Positions 1-5,557 of a stretch of DNA of 5,864 nucleotides are shown here, in pieces. Each line of letters opens with the position of its first letter. The first letter of the stretch is position 1. Below the pieces are notes generated by a model. The model had not been told where the DNA came from. It was given only the letters and a program-made list of their open reading frames with translations, and did not search any database. The stretch covers positions 1 through 5,864 of the forward strand of contig JAEZLG010000085.1 of NCBI GenBank assembly GCA_023435855.1. Direction: 5' to 3'. Position numbers and translations under genes: made by a program. This DNA is from Bacillota bacterium (GTDB taxonomy: Bacteria; Bacillota; Clostridia; Christensenellales; CAG-138).

Positions 1-200
1 CCGTATACGCGAATCTCAAAGAGGAGCCCCCTGTCAAGAAGGGACAAAAGCTGAACGCGGGTACGCTTTTGGGGTATGTGGGAGATACCGCCATAAGTGA
101 GTTGGGGGATCAAAGCCACCTACATTTTGAGCTTCACGTAAAAGATGAGCCGGTCGATCCCAACACCTACGTATTGTTCAAAAAGACACCGGTAGAATAG
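1..200 (+). CDS. M23 (LytM) family peptidase, SpoIIQ-like, C-terminal end only
   Basis: The 3' end of a gene that enters from the left edge; codons begin at position 3 and run 65 residues to a TAG at 198-200. Visible residues include the end of a LytM/M23 zinc metallopeptidase domain: the segment GYVGDTAISELGDQ is followed directly by SHLHFELHVKDEPVDP. The HLH pair is the conserved HxH motif of M23 enzymes, where one His is a zinc ligand, and the VDP-x-x-Y tail is also typical. The TA-x-x-E stretch before HLHFE is more like clostridial SpoIIQ-type proteins than ordinary cell-wall M23 endopeptidases, but that is from memory of the family. M23 enzymes cut peptidoglycan cross-links; SpoIIQ works in the forespore membrane during engulfment. 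The first metal-binding motif and any membrane anchor lie outside the window, so activity cannot be judged. A SpoIID gene lies about 5.4 kb downstream on the same strand, which fits a sporulation neighbourhood. Confidence 0.85.
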   Translation, partial: VYANLKEEPPVKKGQKLNAGTLLGYVGDTAISELGDQSHLHFELHVKDEPVDPNTYVLFKKTPVE

Positions 201-217
201 GGTAGTGTCATAGAGAC

Positions 218-274
218 AAACGCCATGCTTCGCTTGGGTATCTTTATGGATGCCGCAGCGGAGCATGGTGTTTT
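218..274 (+). terminator. Long imperfect hairpin after the M23 gene, probable terminator
   Basis: Bases 218-233 (AAACGCCATGCTTCGC) pair with 258-273 (GCGGAGCATGGTGTTT) over 16 positions, with two G-T wobbles. Inside the loop, GGTATC (237-242) pairs with GATGCC (249-254) to extend the stem past a small internal loop. The right arm ends in a run of four T (271-274). It sits 17 nt after the M23 stop codon, the right place for an intrinsic terminator. The T tract is short and the stem is longer than usual, so another RNA role or a small dispersed repeat is possible. Confidence 0.6.
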
Positions 275-303
275 ACTATCTAACTTCACATTGCATCTTC
301 CGT

Positions 304-331
304 TTTGCTCCATGCATTCTTGTGCTATAAT
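304..331 (+). promoter_or_regulatory. Extended -10 promoter of the glycosyltransferase gene
   Basis: A perfect TATAAT at 326-331 is preceded by TG at 323-324, giving the extended -10 form TGCTATAAT. The -35 region is poor: TTTGCT at 304-309 with a 16-nt spacer is the best candidate. Transcription would be expected to begin near 338, which is the ATG of the next gene. Confidence 0.6.
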
Positions 332-337
332 AACCTC

Positions 338-1714
338 ATGCAAAGAGCATCCAAAATTATAACCGTTGTTTTGCTGTGCGCGTATATCGCGCTGTTTGCG
401 TTTTATGTTGTGAACAGTATGGCGAGTCCGTTGGGGATATTTGCTGCGGCGCTGTCGCTCGGTCTTTTTGGCGCATGCACGGCGTTTGTTGTGCCACGCT
501 TTTTTACATCGCTTAAAACGGACGAGCTTCCGCATCCAAACGCTATGCTTGGGCCTAGAAGCGCCAGATTTTCGCGTGTACATCCGTGGGCACAGATTGT
601 CATTGCCGTGCTTGTATCGCGAATTTTTCTCTTTTTAATCGCATGGCTTATAAGTACACTTATTCAAGGCTATAAAGGTGGCATGTTTGATACGCTTGAG
701 TCACTCTGGCTAAGGACCGATTCGCCAAGCTATTTGGGTCTCGCCGAGCGCTGGTATGTGACAGAAGGCGACCCGCGCTTCCATATCGTGTTTTTTCCGT
801 TTTATCCGGTGATGATACGGGTGTTTTCCTATATAACGGGAGGCTATTTTTCATCCGCCATGCTCGTAAGCACAGCTTGCGCTTCTATTGCGGCGGTGTA
901 CCTCTATGAGCTTTGTGCGCTCGAAATGCCGCGAAAAGGAGCACTCCGCGCGGTTAAATACCTGTTTTTGCTGCCCGCTGCATTCTTTTTTGCCGCACCT
1001 ATGACGGAAAGCCTATTTCTTCTGCTCTCTGTCGCGTCTATGTACCATCTTCGAAAAAAGCACGTGCTTGTTTCCTGCATCCTTGCCGCAATCGCAGGCT
1101 TTACGCGCTCCGCGGGCATCCTTCTTCTTATTCCCATTGTTATTGAGGGTATAGTAAATCTTTCAAATTTGCACCGCGTAGGAAATAAAGCGGAATTTAT
1201 AAAGGACCTTATAAAGCGCATAGCGTGCCTGCTCATCGTTCCGCTAGGTCTTATCGGCTATTTGTACATCAACTATGCCGTATGGGGTGATCCGCTTACA
1301 TTTTTGGAAGTGCAGCGAGACCACTGGGGACAGGGTTTAGGCTATTTCTTTAACACCGCTGCCTACCAGACTGATTATGCCGTCAACGCTGCAAAAACGG
1401 GCGATTCACGCTTACTTTTCTCGCTGTTCGTGCCAAACCTTATGGCATCTTTTCTGTCGCTTGGCGTCATGGTGTATGGTGCAAAAAGGCTTCGGCCTTC
1501 GTACACGCTGTATTTCCTAGGCTATTTCGCGTTTTCCATTGGGGCAACATGGCTTTTGAGCGCACCGCGCTATCTTGCGGCTGCGTTCCCGCTGTCGATT
1601 GCACTTTCTTACTTGACGCAAAATAAGCGTATTGACATACCCTTAACGATTTTGCTTATCCTCGTGCAATGCGCTTATTTGGGCGCGTACGTACTGGGCG
1701 GGGCTGTGTATTGA
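338..1714 (+). CDS. PIG-V-like GT-C glycosyltransferase (putative mannosyltransferase), multi-pass membrane protein
   Basis: The product is 458 residues with many hydrophobic segments, including about 7-27, 32-52, 85-109, 172-192, 207-232, 245-270, 293-313, 362-382, 389-407 and 433-455. It resembles PIG-V-type GT-C enzymes, which use a lipid-linked sugar donor and act at the outer face of the membrane. Visible landmarks are an Asp in the first large loop (D128 in LRTDSPSYLGLAERWY, the likely catalytic acid), FFPFYP at 152-157, the P-x-TESLF motif at 221-227, the FTRSAG segment at 255-260 and SAPRYLAAAFPL near the C-terminus (408-419). These match the order seen in bacterial PIG-V-like proteins. 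Donor and acceptor cannot be told from sequence; mannosyl transfer is only the family's eukaryotic precedent. ATG 338 was chosen over an in-frame TTG at 305 because TATAAT lies at 326-331, downstream of that TTG. No Shine-Dalgarno sequence precedes ATG 338, suggesting leaderless translation. It is probably co-transcribed with the hydrolase gene that follows. Confidence 0.85.
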   Translation: MQRASKIITVVLLCAYIALFAFYVVNSMASPLGIFAAALSLGLFGACTAFVVPRFFTSLKTDELPHPNAMLGPRSARFSRVHPWAQIVIAVLVSRIFLFLIAWLISTLIQGYKGGMFDTLESLWLRTDSPSYLGLAERWYVTEGDPRFHIVFFPFYPVMIRVFSYITGGYFSSAMLVSTACASIAAVYLYELCALEMPRKGALRAVKYLFLLPAAFFFAAPMTESLFLLLSVASMYHLRKKHVLVSCILAAIAGFTRSAGILLLIPIVIEGIVNLSNLHRVGNKAEFIKDLIKRIACLLIVPLGLIGYLYINYAVWGDPLTFLEVQRDHWGQGLGYFFNTAAYQTDYAVNAAKTGDSRLLFSLFVPNLMASFLSLGVMVYGAKRLRPSYTLYFLGYFAFSIGATWLLSAPRYLAAAFPLSIALSYLTQNKRIDIPLTILLILVQCAYLGAYVLGGAVY

Positions 1715-1731
1715 AAGGAGAACATACTTTG
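1714..1731 (+). promoter_or_regulatory. Ribosome binding site that fixes a TTG start
   Basis: AAAGGAG at 1714-1720 overlaps the last base of the upstream TGA stop (1712-1714) and lies 8 nt before TTG 1729-1731. This spacing is optimal and selects the TTG start over upstream in-frame codons that would lie inside the glycosyltransferase gene. Confidence 0.85.
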
Positions 1732-2250
1732 AATCGTATATTTATCGTTGTAGACATGCAAAATGACTTTATCACAGGTACATTGGGTAGTGACTACGCA
1801 AAAAAGATTGTGCCGCGCGTGGCTCAAAAGATAGAAGAGGCTCGTAAACGCGGAGATTATATCATTTACACGCAGGATACGCATGAAGAGAGCTACCTTG
1901 AGAGTTTCGAAGGCAAGCATCTTCCCGTTTCACACTGTATCCGTGGAAGCGAGGGCATTCAAATATATCCTTCGCTTACGCCAAAAGAAGGCGAAATCGT
2001 GCTTGAAAAGCCAACCTTCGGTTCTGTGGAACTGCCCGAGCTTATAAAACCCTATATAAATCCCGATACAGTAATCGAGCTTTGCGGTGTATGCACCGAT
2101 ATCTGCGTCGTTTCAAATGCGCTTTTGCTGCGTGCACATTATCCGAACAACGAGATCGTCGTGGAAGCCGCTGCTTGTGCCGGTGTTACCCCGGAAAGCC
2201 ACGATGCTGCCCTTACGACTATGCGGGCCTGCCAAATTTCCGTAGAATAA
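1729..2250 (+). CDS. Cysteine hydrolase, isochorismatase/nicotinamidase family
   Basis: The product is 173 residues, a normal length for a single-domain isochorismatase-like hydrolase. The catalytic triad is visible: D9 in VVDMQNDF, K94 in LEKPTFGS and the nucleophile C126 in GVCTDICVVSNA. Metal-binding residues resembling those of nicotinamidases are D50 and H52 (QDTH) and H69 (PVSHCIRGSEG). The intact D-x-H metal site and the SHCIRGSEG stretch favour nicotinamidase (nicotinamide to nicotinate plus ammonia, NAD salvage) over isochorismatase, but other amide substrates cannot be excluded, so no symbol is given. The enzyme should be cytosolic, as no signal or membrane segment is seen. The start is TTG 1729, set by the ribosome binding site just upstream. 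The gene begins 14 nt after the glycosyltransferase stop and likely shares its transcript; no functional link between the two is obvious. Confidence 0.9.
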   Translation: MNRIFIVVDMQNDFITGTLGSDYAKKIVPRVAQKIEEARKRGDYIIYTQDTHEESYLESFEGKHLPVSHCIRGSEGIQIYPSLTPKEGEIVLEKPTFGSVELPELIKPYINPDTVIELCGVCTDICVVSNALLLRAHYPNNEIVVEAAACAGVTPESHDAALTTMRACQISVE

Positions 2251-2261
2251 GTAAAACACGC

Positions 2262-2289
2262 AAAAAGGCGCTCATCGAGCGCCTTTTTT
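2262..2289. terminator. Bidirectional intrinsic terminator between convergent genes
   Basis: GGCGCTC (2267-2273) and GAGCGCC (2277-2283) form a perfect 7-bp GC-rich stem with a 3-nt ATC loop. Five A (2262-2266) precede it and six T (2284-2289) follow it, so a U tract is made on either strand. It lies 11 nt after the hydrolase stop and 13 nt after the stop of the minus-strand gene that ends at 2303, so it can end both convergent transcripts. Confidence 0.92.
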
Positions 2290-2302
2290 ATGTGTCTTGT
2301 GT

Positions 2303-2833
2303 TTACCCGCGTCTAAGCGCCTTGGGCTTGCCTAAGATTTCTGCGTACAAAATTCCTTGTACCATGGCATTGCGGTCTAAGCTTAGTGTTACATCAGGCA
2401 ATGCCTGCACCGTGTGCACCGGCTGCACAGTATCATGCGTTTTTACCAAGCTTTGAACCACGCTCAAACGTGGGGAGCCTGATGGATCCTCGCCTTCTCC
2501 GGAGCGCATTTGGACTTCTGTGTGGCTCATGCCTTCGGTGCTGAGCCTTCCTTCGGTATCGCCCACGCCTTCCGAGGAGGAAAAGCTTCCTGCAGCGCCT
2601 TGGCAAAAAGGATCGCCGCTCGTGCTGCCCTCGCCGTGATACGTGTCTTCCACATAATCGGGCGTTCCCCACATGGCAGACTGCCCCTCAGGCACCCGGA
2701 CGTTCTGCGCGGCGCGCTGTTCAAAAGCGGCCCGTGCCTGCTCTTGCTTACGGCGCTGCTCGTTTTGCTGCTGCTTCTTCATATTGCTCACGACCACGCC
2801 TATGACGATCGCGATAATGATGATAACTTCCAT
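2303..2833 (-). CDS. Small membrane-anchored protein of unknown function, third gene of the nfeD-floA operon
   Basis: I do not recognise a named family. The 176-residue product begins with a hydrophobic segment (residues 2-16, EVIIIIAIVIGVVVS), followed by a Gln/Arg/Lys/Glu-rich stretch (about 19-43) that may form a short helix or coiled coil. Next comes a long Gly/Ser/Glu-rich, probably disordered region (about 48-122), then a better ordered tail. The tail ends VQGILYAEILGKPKALRRG; a closing motif of the form I-x-x-EILG-x-PKA is, from memory, recurrent at the C-termini of small firmicute membrane proteins. The likely topology is one N-terminal helix with a cytoplasmic body. The start at ATG 2833 is supported by GGAGGT at 2847-2842, 8 nt upstream. 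Only 18 nt separate it from the floA stop, so the genes are surely co-transcribed, suggesting a role with the flotillin scaffold. Its position matches that of B. subtilis yqfB after floA, but I see no basis to claim homology. Confidence 0.8.
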   Translation of the reverse strand: MEVIIIIAIVIGVVVSNMKKQQQNEQRRKQEQARAAFEQRAAQNVRVPEGQSAMWGTPDYVEDTYHGEGSTSGDPFCQGAAGSFSSSEGVGDTEGRLSTEGMSHTEVQMRSGEGEDPSGSPRLSVVQSLVKTHDTVQPVHTVQALPDVTLSLDRNAMVQGILYAEILGKPKALRRG

Positions 2834-2851
2834 GCGGATTTACCTCCGCTC

Positions 2852-3835
2852 TTACTTCATAGTCTTCTCGGTGCTCGGTCCGCTGGCTATGGATTCGCGC
2901 ATATTGGTATCGGAGATTACGTTTTTCATATTGTAATAATCCATTATACCGAGCCTGCCTTCGCGGAAAGCCGTGGCGATGGCAAGAGGTACCTCGGCTT
3001 CGGCTGCGATTACCTTTGCGCGCATACCCTGCGCCTCGGCCTTGTTTTCCTGCTCAAGCGCTACGGCCATAGCGCGGCGTTCCTCAGCCTTTGCCTGTGC
3101 GATGCGTTTATCGGCTTCGGCTTGATCTGTCTGCAGCTGTGCACCGATGTTTCTGCCTACATCTACATCCGCAATGTCGATGGAGAGTATTTCAAACGCC
3201 GTACCTGCATCGAGGCCCTTGTTGAGAACCGTTTGCGAAATGAGGTCCGGGTTTTCGAGCACGTCCTTATGGCTCGTGGAGGAGCCGACGGTTGTTACAA
3301 TACCTTCGCCGATACGGGCAATGATGGTTTCCTCGCCCGCGCCGCCTACGAGGCGGTCTATGTTTGCACGAACCGTTACGCGCGCCTTGGCGCGAAGTTC
3401 AATACCGTCCTTGGCGATGGCTGCGATAACCGGGGTTTCGATTACCTTAGGGTTAACGCTCATCTGCACAGCGTTTAATACATCGCGTCCCGCGAGGTCG
3501 ATGGCACAGGCGCGCTCGAAATCGAGTGGGATGCCCGCGCGCTCCGCGGCAATCAAGGCATTGGCGACTCTGTCCACGTTACCGCCTGCGAGGTAGTGTG
3601 CCTCAAGCTTGTTTATCGAGATGGTAAGGCCCGACTTGGTGGTTTTGATCATAGGGTTGATGATGCGCGAGGGAATAACCTTCCTTATGCGCATGGCGAC
3701 GAGTTGAAAGATGCCCACTTTAACGCCCGATGCCGTAGAACTGATCCAAAGCCCCACCGGAACAAAGCTGAAAAAGAGCGCTAGGAATATGATTGCGGCG
3801 ATGATGATGACGATGACGAGAAGGGGTCCTTCCAT
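2852..3835 (-). CDS. floA: Flotillin-like protein FloA
   Basis: The 327-residue product closely resembles B. subtilis FloA (YqfA, about 331 residues). It opens with a hydrophobic membrane-inserted segment (about 5-32, ending FVPVGLWIS), continues with the SPFH/PHB domain (about 35-235), and ends in an Ala/Glu-rich helical, coiled-coil-prone region (about 236-290). Signature stretches include HYLAGGNVDRVANALIAAER, AIDLAGRDVLNAVQMSVNPK, LVGGAGEET, EILSIDIADVDVG and TDQAEADKRIAQAKAEERRA. Flotillins assemble into oligomeric scaffolds at the inner face of the membrane and organise functional membrane microdomains. The start at ATG 3835 has AAAGGAG at 3849-3843, 7 nt upstream. It follows nfeD with a 56-nt gap and precedes a small membrane protein gene by 18 nt. 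All family landmarks are intact; the poorly conserved C-terminal tail (about 305-327) is normal for the family. Confidence 0.97.
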   Translation of the reverse strand: MEGPLLVIVIIIAAIIFLALFFSFVPVGLWISSTASGVKVGIFQLVAMRIRKVIPSRIINPMIKTTKSGLTISINKLEAHYLAGGNVDRVANALIAAERAGIPLDFERACAIDLAGRDVLNAVQMSVNPKVIETPVIAAIAKDGIELRAKARVTVRANIDRLVGGAGEETIIARIGEGIVTTVGSSTSHKDVLENPDLISQTVLNKGLDAGTAFEILSIDIADVDVGRNIGAQLQTDQAEADKRIAQAKAEERRAMAVALEQENKAEAQGMRAKVIAAEAEVPLAIATAFREGRLGIMDYYNMKNVISDTNMRESIASGPSTEKTMK

Positions 3836-3891
3836 GTTGCTTCTCCTTTACATTTCTTAATATTTAGTATGCCATCGGCTAACCGGTTTGC

Positions 3892-4392
3892 TTATAAAAC
3901 CGCCTTTACAAGTACGCGTAAGCCTTCAACGCGCATAACGACCACGCGTGTTCCCTTTGGAAGAAATTCACCCTCGCTTACAACGTCAATGCGCTTAGAG
4001 CCAAACTCCGCGGTGCCTGCGGGGCGAAGCGGTGTAAGGCAAGTACCCTCGCTGCCGATGAGCGCACGCATGTCCGTGCGGTCGGTCGACTGTGCATCTA
4101 TGCTTTCTTTAAGTACAACCGCTGAGCGCGAAAGCCTTCCTTTTGTGAGCGAGCGCCAGAAAAAATAGGCCAGCACGACAAGAATCACCAGCAATATTGA
4201 AAATGTGATGAGCCCGTCGGTCAGTGTTTTCGCGCGCAGTATCACCGCTGCAATCAGCGCCATTATACCGAGGATGCCGGGTACATGAAAACCGGGGACG
4301 AACATTTCGTAGATGAGAAGCCCAAGACCCAAAACGAGGCATAAAATTGCGGGCCATTCCCAACCCATGATGTATTGCAAAATAGGGTCCAA
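3892..4392 (-). CDS. NfeD family membrane protein, short form, flotillin partner
   Basis: The 166-residue product has three membrane segments (about 13-31, 38-57 and 62-85) followed, after a linker, by a C-terminal OB-fold-like domain (about 110-166, beginning ALIGSEGTCLTPL and ending GLRVLVKAVL). The membrane stretch GLGLLIYEMFVPGFHVPGILG is characteristic of NfeD proteins. It lacks the ClpP-like serine protease domain of long NfeD proteins, so it is the short type usually encoded beside flotillin genes (compare YqeZ-YqfA of B. subtilis, where YqeZ is the longer type). It is expected to act with FloA in membrane microdomains. The start is taken as TTG 4392, since AAAGGAGG at 4408-4401 gives an 8-nt spacing; a GTG at 4401 overlaps that ribosome site and an ATG at 4368 is too far away. 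It is the first gene of the floA operon, 56 nt before floA. Confidence 0.9.
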   Translation of the reverse strand: MDPILQYIMGWEWPAILCLVLGLGLLIYEMFVPGFHVPGILGIMALIAAVILRAKTLTDGLITFSILLVILVVLAYFFWRSLTKGRLSRSAVVLKESIDAQSTDRTDMRALIGSEGTCLTPLRPAGTAEFGSKRIDVVSEGEFLPKGTRVVVMRVEGLRVLVKAVL

Positions 4393-4408
4393 CAGATGCA
4401 CCTCCTTT
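4390..4408 (-). promoter_or_regulatory. Ribosome binding site that fixes the TTG start of nfeD
   Basis: On the minus strand AAAGGAGG occupies 4408-4401, an almost full anti-16S match, and lies 8 nt before TTG 4392-4390. The longer reading from GTG 4401 would place the start codon inside this site and is therefore unlikely. Confidence 0.8.
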
Positions 4409-4426
4409 AGCGAAATCTCTCTTTCT

Positions 4427-4435
4427 ATTGTATCA
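4427..4435 (-). promoter_or_regulatory. Extended -10 promoter of the nfeD-floA operon
   Basis: On the minus strand TGATACAAT occupies 4435-4427, an extended -10 element with TACAAT as core. No good -35 hexamer stands at 16-18 nt; TTCACA is 20 nt away. The start of transcription would be near 4420, leaving a leader of about 28 nt that carries the strong nfeD ribosome site. The surrounding 68-nt gap is AT-rich and contains no terminator for the gene upstream. Confidence 0.55.
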
Positions 4436-4460
4436 TATACTTATAGAAAACTTGTGAAGA

Positions 4461-5432
4461 TTAATAAAATTTAAACAAATGCTCGTTGAACCAGTCCGCA
4501 AATCCAAAATCGGAAATACCGAGGTACCCGAGCGATGCAAGCTTTACGGCAATCACCCAAAGCAGCCCCGCTGCGACCAGCGTTAAAACGATAATAAGAA
4601 GCGCTAAAATGCCGCCACCTTTAGACCTTTCTTCTGATAGTTCGTCGTATTCATCCTCTTGTATTACAGCATCGTCACCGAACAAATCAGGCACTTCGCC
4701 ATCTTTAAAGCGTTTGTTTTTTCCCTTTCGCGATGCACTGTTATCGTATTCCTCGTGCTCGTATTCGAATTCTTGCTCCGGCTCCTCGCGAATTACACGG
4801 GCTTTTTTCTTTTTCGGAGCAAAAATGCTGTCGTCCTCGTCAGGCTCCTTTATTGCAGGTGCTTGCGCGCTAACGATATTTAAATCGGCCGAGCGCTCTA
4901 TTTGCATATCGGATGGCTGCTTTTCTGCTGTTTGTTCCGTTTGCGAAGGTAGGGGGTGCTTCGTCGAGTATTCCATTTGCTCGGCAAGCGGCATGGCGCG
5001 GCGTTCCGGGGTAAATACCGCCTGCGAAACGCTTTCGGGCGCTTCAAGCTGCGATGCGTTTTCTTTACCCATGTATGTACGCTCGGATACTGCGTCAGAT
5101 TGCCTTAGCGCTGTAAATGGATTTTTACAAAGCGGCCGCGTCTCGTAAGAAGCATTCGGAAGCTCTGCAATCATACCGTCGATAAGCCTCTTGTAATAAA
5201 GCTCCTCGTCGCAGCTGCGCTGTGCTAAAAGTATTGCCCAAGTGTCCACATCTTCAGGGCATTCGCCGCGCCGCACGGCTTCCGCAAGCTCGCGAAGAGC
5301 CCTTCTTACTGCGTCCTTTGCGGCATAAACATCCCCGGTAATTTCGAGCGCCCTGTCGTACATGGGGCGTGTGCAGCGGCTCATCAGCTCTCGTAAGGCC
5401 TCTTTATCGCCGCTAATCGTGCGTTCAACCAT
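4461..5432 (-). CDS. Membrane-anchored protein with ECF sigma region-2-like N-terminal domain
   Basis: The 323-residue product has three parts. Residues about 3-85 resemble sigma-70 region 2 of ECF sigma factors: ISGDKEALRELMSRC, then MYDRALEITGDVYAAKDAVR, then a W-x-x-x-LAQRSCDEEL helix, matching the usual GD-x-EAF, ALRLTGD-x-x-DAED and WL-x-x-IARN-x-x-D layout. Residues about 95-270 are a low-complexity, probably disordered linker with alternating charge blocks: KKKKAR at 207-212, a highly acidic Glu/Tyr stretch at 216-230, and RKGKNKR at 235-241. Residues about 274-297 (ILALLIIVLTLVAAGLLWVI) form a single membrane helix, followed by a short tail ending WFNEHLFKFY. No region 4, the -35-binding domain, is present, so it should not work as an ordinary sigma factor. 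The likely topology is a cytoplasmic N-terminus. The start at ATG 5432 has a mediocre ribosome site (AAAGGG, 5450-5445, 12 nt away). A good vegetative-type promoter lies upstream and spoIID diverges from it. The function is unknown. Confidence 0.85.
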   Translation of the reverse strand: MVERTISGDKEALRELMSRCTRPMYDRALEITGDVYAAKDAVRRALRELAEAVRRGECPEDVDTWAILLAQRSCDEELYYKRLIDGMIAELPNASYETRPLCKNPFTALRQSDAVSERTYMGKENASQLEAPESVSQAVFTPERRAMPLAEQMEYSTKHPLPSQTEQTAEKQPSDMQIERSADLNIVSAQAPAIKEPDEDDSIFAPKKKKARVIREEPEQEFEYEHEEYDNSASRKGKNKRFKDGEVPDLFGDDAVIQEDEYDELSEERSKGGGILALLIIVLTLVAAGLLWVIAVKLASLGYLGISDFGFADWFNEHLFKFY

Positions 5433-5480
5433 ATAGCATGCCCGCCCTTTGTGCTAAATTTGTCGAAGTGTTTATTTTCC

Positions 5481-5509
5481 ATTATATCCATCGCTGCGGC
5501 AAAGGACAA
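5481..5509 (-). promoter_or_regulatory. Vegetative (sigma-A type) promoter of the sigma-like membrane protein gene
   Basis: On the minus strand TTGTCC (5509-5504) and a perfect TATAAT (5486-5481) are separated by exactly 17 nt. The -35 matches four of six consensus bases. Transcription should start near 5474, giving a leader of about 42 nt. This points to expression during growth, unlike the divergent spoIID gene. Confidence 0.75.
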
Positions 5510-5521
5510 GGAGTCTTTGCG

Positions 5522-5550
5522 TCATGCTGCTTACATAGATGACATATCCT
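5522..5550 (+). promoter_or_regulatory. Sigma-E-like promoter of spoIID
   Basis: TCATGCT (5522-5528) matches five of seven positions of the sigma-E -35 consensus KMATATT. CATATCCT (5543-5550) matches six of eight of the -10 consensus CATACAMT, and the 14-nt spacer is the one sigma-E prefers. spoIID is a known sigma-E target in B. subtilis, which supports the match. The predicted transcription start, about 5557, falls at the spoIID ATG. Confidence 0.5.
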
Positions 5551-5557
5551 ATAAGGT

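Noticed and set aside
305..337. Longer glycosyltransferase reading from TTG 305.
   Set aside because: The TATAAT at 326-331 would lie inside the extra coding part, there is no ribosome site before 305, and the added residues (MLHAFLCYNNL) look like translated promoter.
167..583. 138-codon open frame on the minus strand over the M23 tail, the hairpin and the glycosyltransferase start.
   Set aside because: It crosses the terminator-like hairpin and a promoter, and its Lys/Arg-rich composition matches no protein family I know.
2457..2474. Small inverted repeat CCACG...CGTGG within the small membrane protein gene.
   Set aside because: A 5-bp stem inside coding sequence, no T tract, and such repeats are expected by chance.
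2510..3478. Long open frame on the + strand opposite floA and the small membrane protein gene (322 codons).
   Set aside because: It lies antisense to the unmistakable floA gene, has no ribosome site or family resemblance, and its Cys/His/Arg-rich composition is that of a reverse-complement shadow.
3836..3891. Possible internal promoter (CATACTAAAT, minus strand) in the gap between nfeD and floA.
   Set aside because: It has a partial sigma-E-like -10 match but no -35 at 13-15 nt, and no convincing sigma-A pair; the gap is explained by the floA ribosome site.
4486..5148. 220-codon open frame on the + strand opposite the sigma-like gene.
   Set aside because: Very Ser-rich composition arises from the antisense reading of the Glu/Arg/Ala-rich real gene; no ribosome site and no recognisable domain.
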